A stretch of DNA of 63,417 nucleotides, from the NCBI GenBank assembly GCA_013151235.1, contig JAADIO010000011.1, positions 1 to 63,417 of the forward strand, read 5' to 3'. The notes under the pieces were generated by a model that made no database searches, was not told the origin of the DNA, and saw nothing but the letters and a program-made list of their open reading frames with translations. The stretch comes from Deltaproteobacteria bacterium (GTDB taxonomy: Bacteria > CG2-30-53-67). The translations under genes and the position numbers were made by a program. Below are positions 61,656 through 63,417 of the stretch, piece after piece; position 1 is the first letter of the stretch, and each line of letters starts with the position of its first letter.

Positions 61656-63206
61656 TTATGCCCTTCTCCTCTTTGCCAGGTAAATCAGCAGGAGGGGAAG
61701 AAGAAGGAAGACAAGATCCGGTCCGGCAGGGGCGCCCTGACGAAGGGCGCAGCCGCCCCCACCCCCTCCACCGCCACCGCTGCTGCCGGTGGAAAGGCCG
61801 CCGGCCTCCACGGCCGGTCCGCCGGCATCCGTGATGACACCGTCCGCCGTGAGGTCGTCGTCGCCCCGTTTCCCGTCCACGAAGTGGAGGGTGATGGTAT
61901 GCCCGCTGATCTCGGCCCCCGTGGTTCCGTCATAACTGAACTTGTACCAGTGATCACTTGTGTTATCCGGCGTCGGGCCGTACATGTAGTAGGCGTTGAC
62001 CGTCGTGTCGGACGGGAGATAGATCGTCACGGTCGTCCCCTGTCCGCTTCCGACCTTATTCACTTTGAAACTGAAGAGACCGTAGGGAAAGGTCGTGTTG
62101 CTGCTCGGGCCGCTTGCCGGCTTCGGCAGGGAGGTTGCGGCCGTGATCGTCTCCCCCGATCCCTTCGCCTTGAGCGTCACGGCGGCGTCACCTGCCGTGT
62201 AGAGGGAGGCGACACCCGGCTCATCGGCATCGGCCGTTCCGTCCCTGTCCCCGTCGTAATCTGCTGGAATCGGACCAAGCAATCGTGTCAGGACAATCCT
62301 TGAAGAATTATAATTATTGCCCTCATTCCCTACAAGAAGGATCCGTCCGTCCGGCAATTGCACAATATCACGATAACTTTCACCGTCATACTGGATCACC
62401 CCCTTTGTCCCGAAGGAGGTGTCGGGCGAGCCGTCACTGTTGTAGTAAAGGAGAAACGAGCCTTCAATAGGGGATGACGAACTCTTACATGCACCAAGGA
62501 CGTAGATTTTCCCGTCGGGCTGCAGAACGTGGTCAGAAACCCAGCATGAGTCGTAACTTCGATCATCAGTGTACGTTACGACGCCGTTTGTCCCAAAGGT
62601 CGTATCGAGGGTCCCGTCACTGTTGTACCGGAGGACAACGGCATCTCCCGTGGCAGAGGTCTCGCCATCCCCAACCAGAAGGATCTTGCCGCTATTCATG
62701 GGAAGGACGCTGCCCCCCGACATATCACTATTGCTTACGACGCCGTCCGTTCCGAAGGTGGTGTCAAGGGTCCCGTCACTCTTGTACCGAAGCAGGAAAG
62801 AGAAAACGCCGCCAGAGGAGGAGCAGTCCCCGGTAACAAGGATTTTGCCGCCTGAGTCTGTATGCATCTCATAGTCCTTGCAGGAGGAATTAGAAGCAGG
62901 TGAATAGGTTACCGTACCTCCCGATCCGAAGGATGTGTCTATTTTACCATCGGACGTGTAACGTTGTATGAATAATTTTGCCGAACCACCCGTAGCTGGA
63001 TAGGACCTCCAAACAACGAGGATCTTACCATCGGACTGTATGATCACATCATCAACATCATTATCCGTGCCTTGGCCATCATGACAGATGACGGAACCGT
63101 TCGTCCCGAAGGTGGTGTAAGCATCCCCCTCCGCGGCCGTTGCGGCCGGGATGCTTACTGAAAACAGGAAAAAGACGGAAAAGATAACAGCGGCGAATCT
63201 CTTCAT
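61656..63206 (-). CDS. Secreted delta-60 repeat protein with C-terminal sorting tail
   Basis: A 516-residue secreted protein. A signal peptide (residues 1-24, MKRFAAVIFSVFFLFSVSI then AATAA) is followed by five delta-60-type repeats with the pattern DG-LDTTFG-GV----DGKILLVG, likely to form a propeller-like surface. Next is an acidic calcium-like loop DYDGDRDGTADADEPG (near 310) and a domain like choice-of-anchor U, ending GDDDLTADGVITDAGGPA. The C-terminus is nine Gly, a Cys, one hydrophobic helix (VFLLLPLLLIYLA) and KRRRA, a three-part tail resembling sorting signals processed by dedicated proteases. AAGGAA precedes the ATG. Ligand unknown. Confidence 0.8.
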   Translation of the reverse strand: MKRFAAVIFSVFFLFSVSIPAATAAEGDAYTTFGTNGSVICHDGQGTDNDVDDVIIQSDGKILVVWRSYPATGGSAKLFIQRYTSDGKIDTSFGSGGTVTYSPASNSSCKDYEMHTDSGGKILVTGDCSSSGGVFSFLLRYKSDGTLDTTFGTDGVVSNSDMSGGSVLPMNSGKILLVGDGETSATGDAVVLRYNSDGTLDTTFGTNGVVTYTDDRSYDSCWVSDHVLQPDGKIYVLGACKSSSSPIEGSFLLYYNSDGSPDTSFGTKGVIQYDGESYRDIVQLPDGRILLVGNEGNNYNSSRIVLTRLLGPIPADYDGDRDGTADADEPGVASLYTAGDAAVTLKAKGSGETITAATSLPKPASGPSSNTTFPYGLFSFKVNKVGSGQGTTVTIYLPSDTTVNAYYMYGPTPDNTSDHWYKFSYDGTTGAEISGHTITLHFVDGKRGDDDLTADGVITDAGGPAVEAGGLSTGSSGGGGGGGGGCALRQGAPAGPDLVFLLLPLLLIYLAKRRRA

Positions 63207-63280
63207 GAAATTCCTTCTTATTCTGTGGATGTGATAAGAAAATATGAGTGCCGGAGATATACCAAGAAAGGCATATGGAA

Positions 63281-63310
63281 ATCATATGCACTCTGCAATA
63301 ATACTGTCAA
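63281..63310 (-). promoter_or_regulatory. Sigma-70-type promoter of the delta-60 repeat gene
   Basis: On the minus strand TTGACA (63310-63305), an 18-base spacer and TATGAT (63286-63281), about 75 bases before the start codon at 63206. Confidence 0.7.
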
Positions 63311-63367
63311 AAATAAAATCATACCGTGAATTTGTCTTTTAATTACAAGGTGCTATAGGATGTTTCC

Positions 63368-63417
63368 ATGAAAAGGCAGAACAGGGTCGGCAACAACATC
63401 CGAAGATTCAGGACCGG
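63368..63417 (+). CDS. Start of a possible HTH regulator (partial, cut by window end)
   Basis: An ATG at 63368 opens a frame reading MKRQNRVGNNIRRFRTG to the window edge. The GNNIRRFR pattern is common at the start of XRE-type helix-turn-helix proteins, but only 16 codons are seen. The upstream region has a weak promoter candidate (TTGTCT at 63332, TATAGG at 63354, spacer 16). Identity is a guess from the first residues. Confidence 0.35.
   Translation, partial: MKRQNRVGNNIRRFRT

Noticed and set aside
1-63417. tRNA, rRNA or CRISPR arrays
   Set aside because: No cloverleaf-like sequences were recognised in the gaps, no rRNA segments were seen, and no regularly spaced direct repeats beyond the two-unit repeat at 28389-28431 were found.

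Overview
The window is about 63 kb of GC-rich, densely packed chromosomal DNA from a diderm bacterium. FtsA, the long MCE protein (MlaD), the hybrid kinase with Cys-rich PAS domains and the general codon style are most reminiscent of Deltaproteobacteria (Desulfobacterota). This is inference from protein style, because no rRNA or database search was available. MqnA points to menaquinone made by the futalosine route. Almost everything is core metabolism, cell division or DNA maintenance. There is no prophage, CRISPR array, tRNA or rRNA.

Layout. 0-15 kb holds short mixed-strand units: a bacterial dynamin-like GTPase, a single-domain response regulator whose phospho-acceptor Asp is Glu, zinc-ribbon proteins, a TrkA/TrkH (Ktr-type) potassium system, MqnA, a pyruvoyl-dependent arginine decarboxylase, two methyltransferases, a four-gene minus-strand operon (FAH hydrolase, M23-like protein, AI-2E permease, EndoQ-like PHP nuclease) and a PAS hybrid histidine kinase. 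15-34 kb is mostly plus strand: ychF-pepF-NYN-rluD, then rplI-dnaB-alr-mlaE-mlaF-mlaD, a low-GC orphan DNA methyltransferase, radA, recN, a UPF0280 protein and rho. DnaB carries a full-length 422-residue intein with a LAGLIDADG endonuclease.

34-58 kb is one minus-strand supercluster of about 24 kb read from right to left: mraZ, a STAS protein, rsmH, ftsL, ftsI, murE, murF, mraY, murD, ftsW, murG, murC, murB, ddl, ftsQ, ftsA, ftsZ, then a radical SAM protein, yfiH, yggS, proC, yggT, divIVA and yggU. It is the complete division and cell wall (dcw) cluster with a ylm/divIVA-like tail as seen beside ftsZ in Gram-positive bacteria. A consensus promoter followed by three MraZ boxes at exact 10-bp period precedes mraZ. 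Many neighbouring genes share ATGA, GTGA or TGATG overlaps, so translational coupling is likely throughout.

58-63.4 kb holds thiD, a MoxR-type AAA ATPase with a CoxE-like VWA partner, a transposase remnant, a secreted delta-60 repeat protein with a C-terminal sorting-type tail, and the first codons of a possible DNA-binding regulator.

The most interesting points are the intein, the EndoQ homologue, the D-to-E receiver, the STAS gene inside the dcw cluster, the C-rich leader of rho (possible Rho autoregulation), the barrel-like extension of MlaD, and three intergenic repeat elements (2672-2887, 13231-13321, 28358-28458). I found no convincing completely new multi-gene system.
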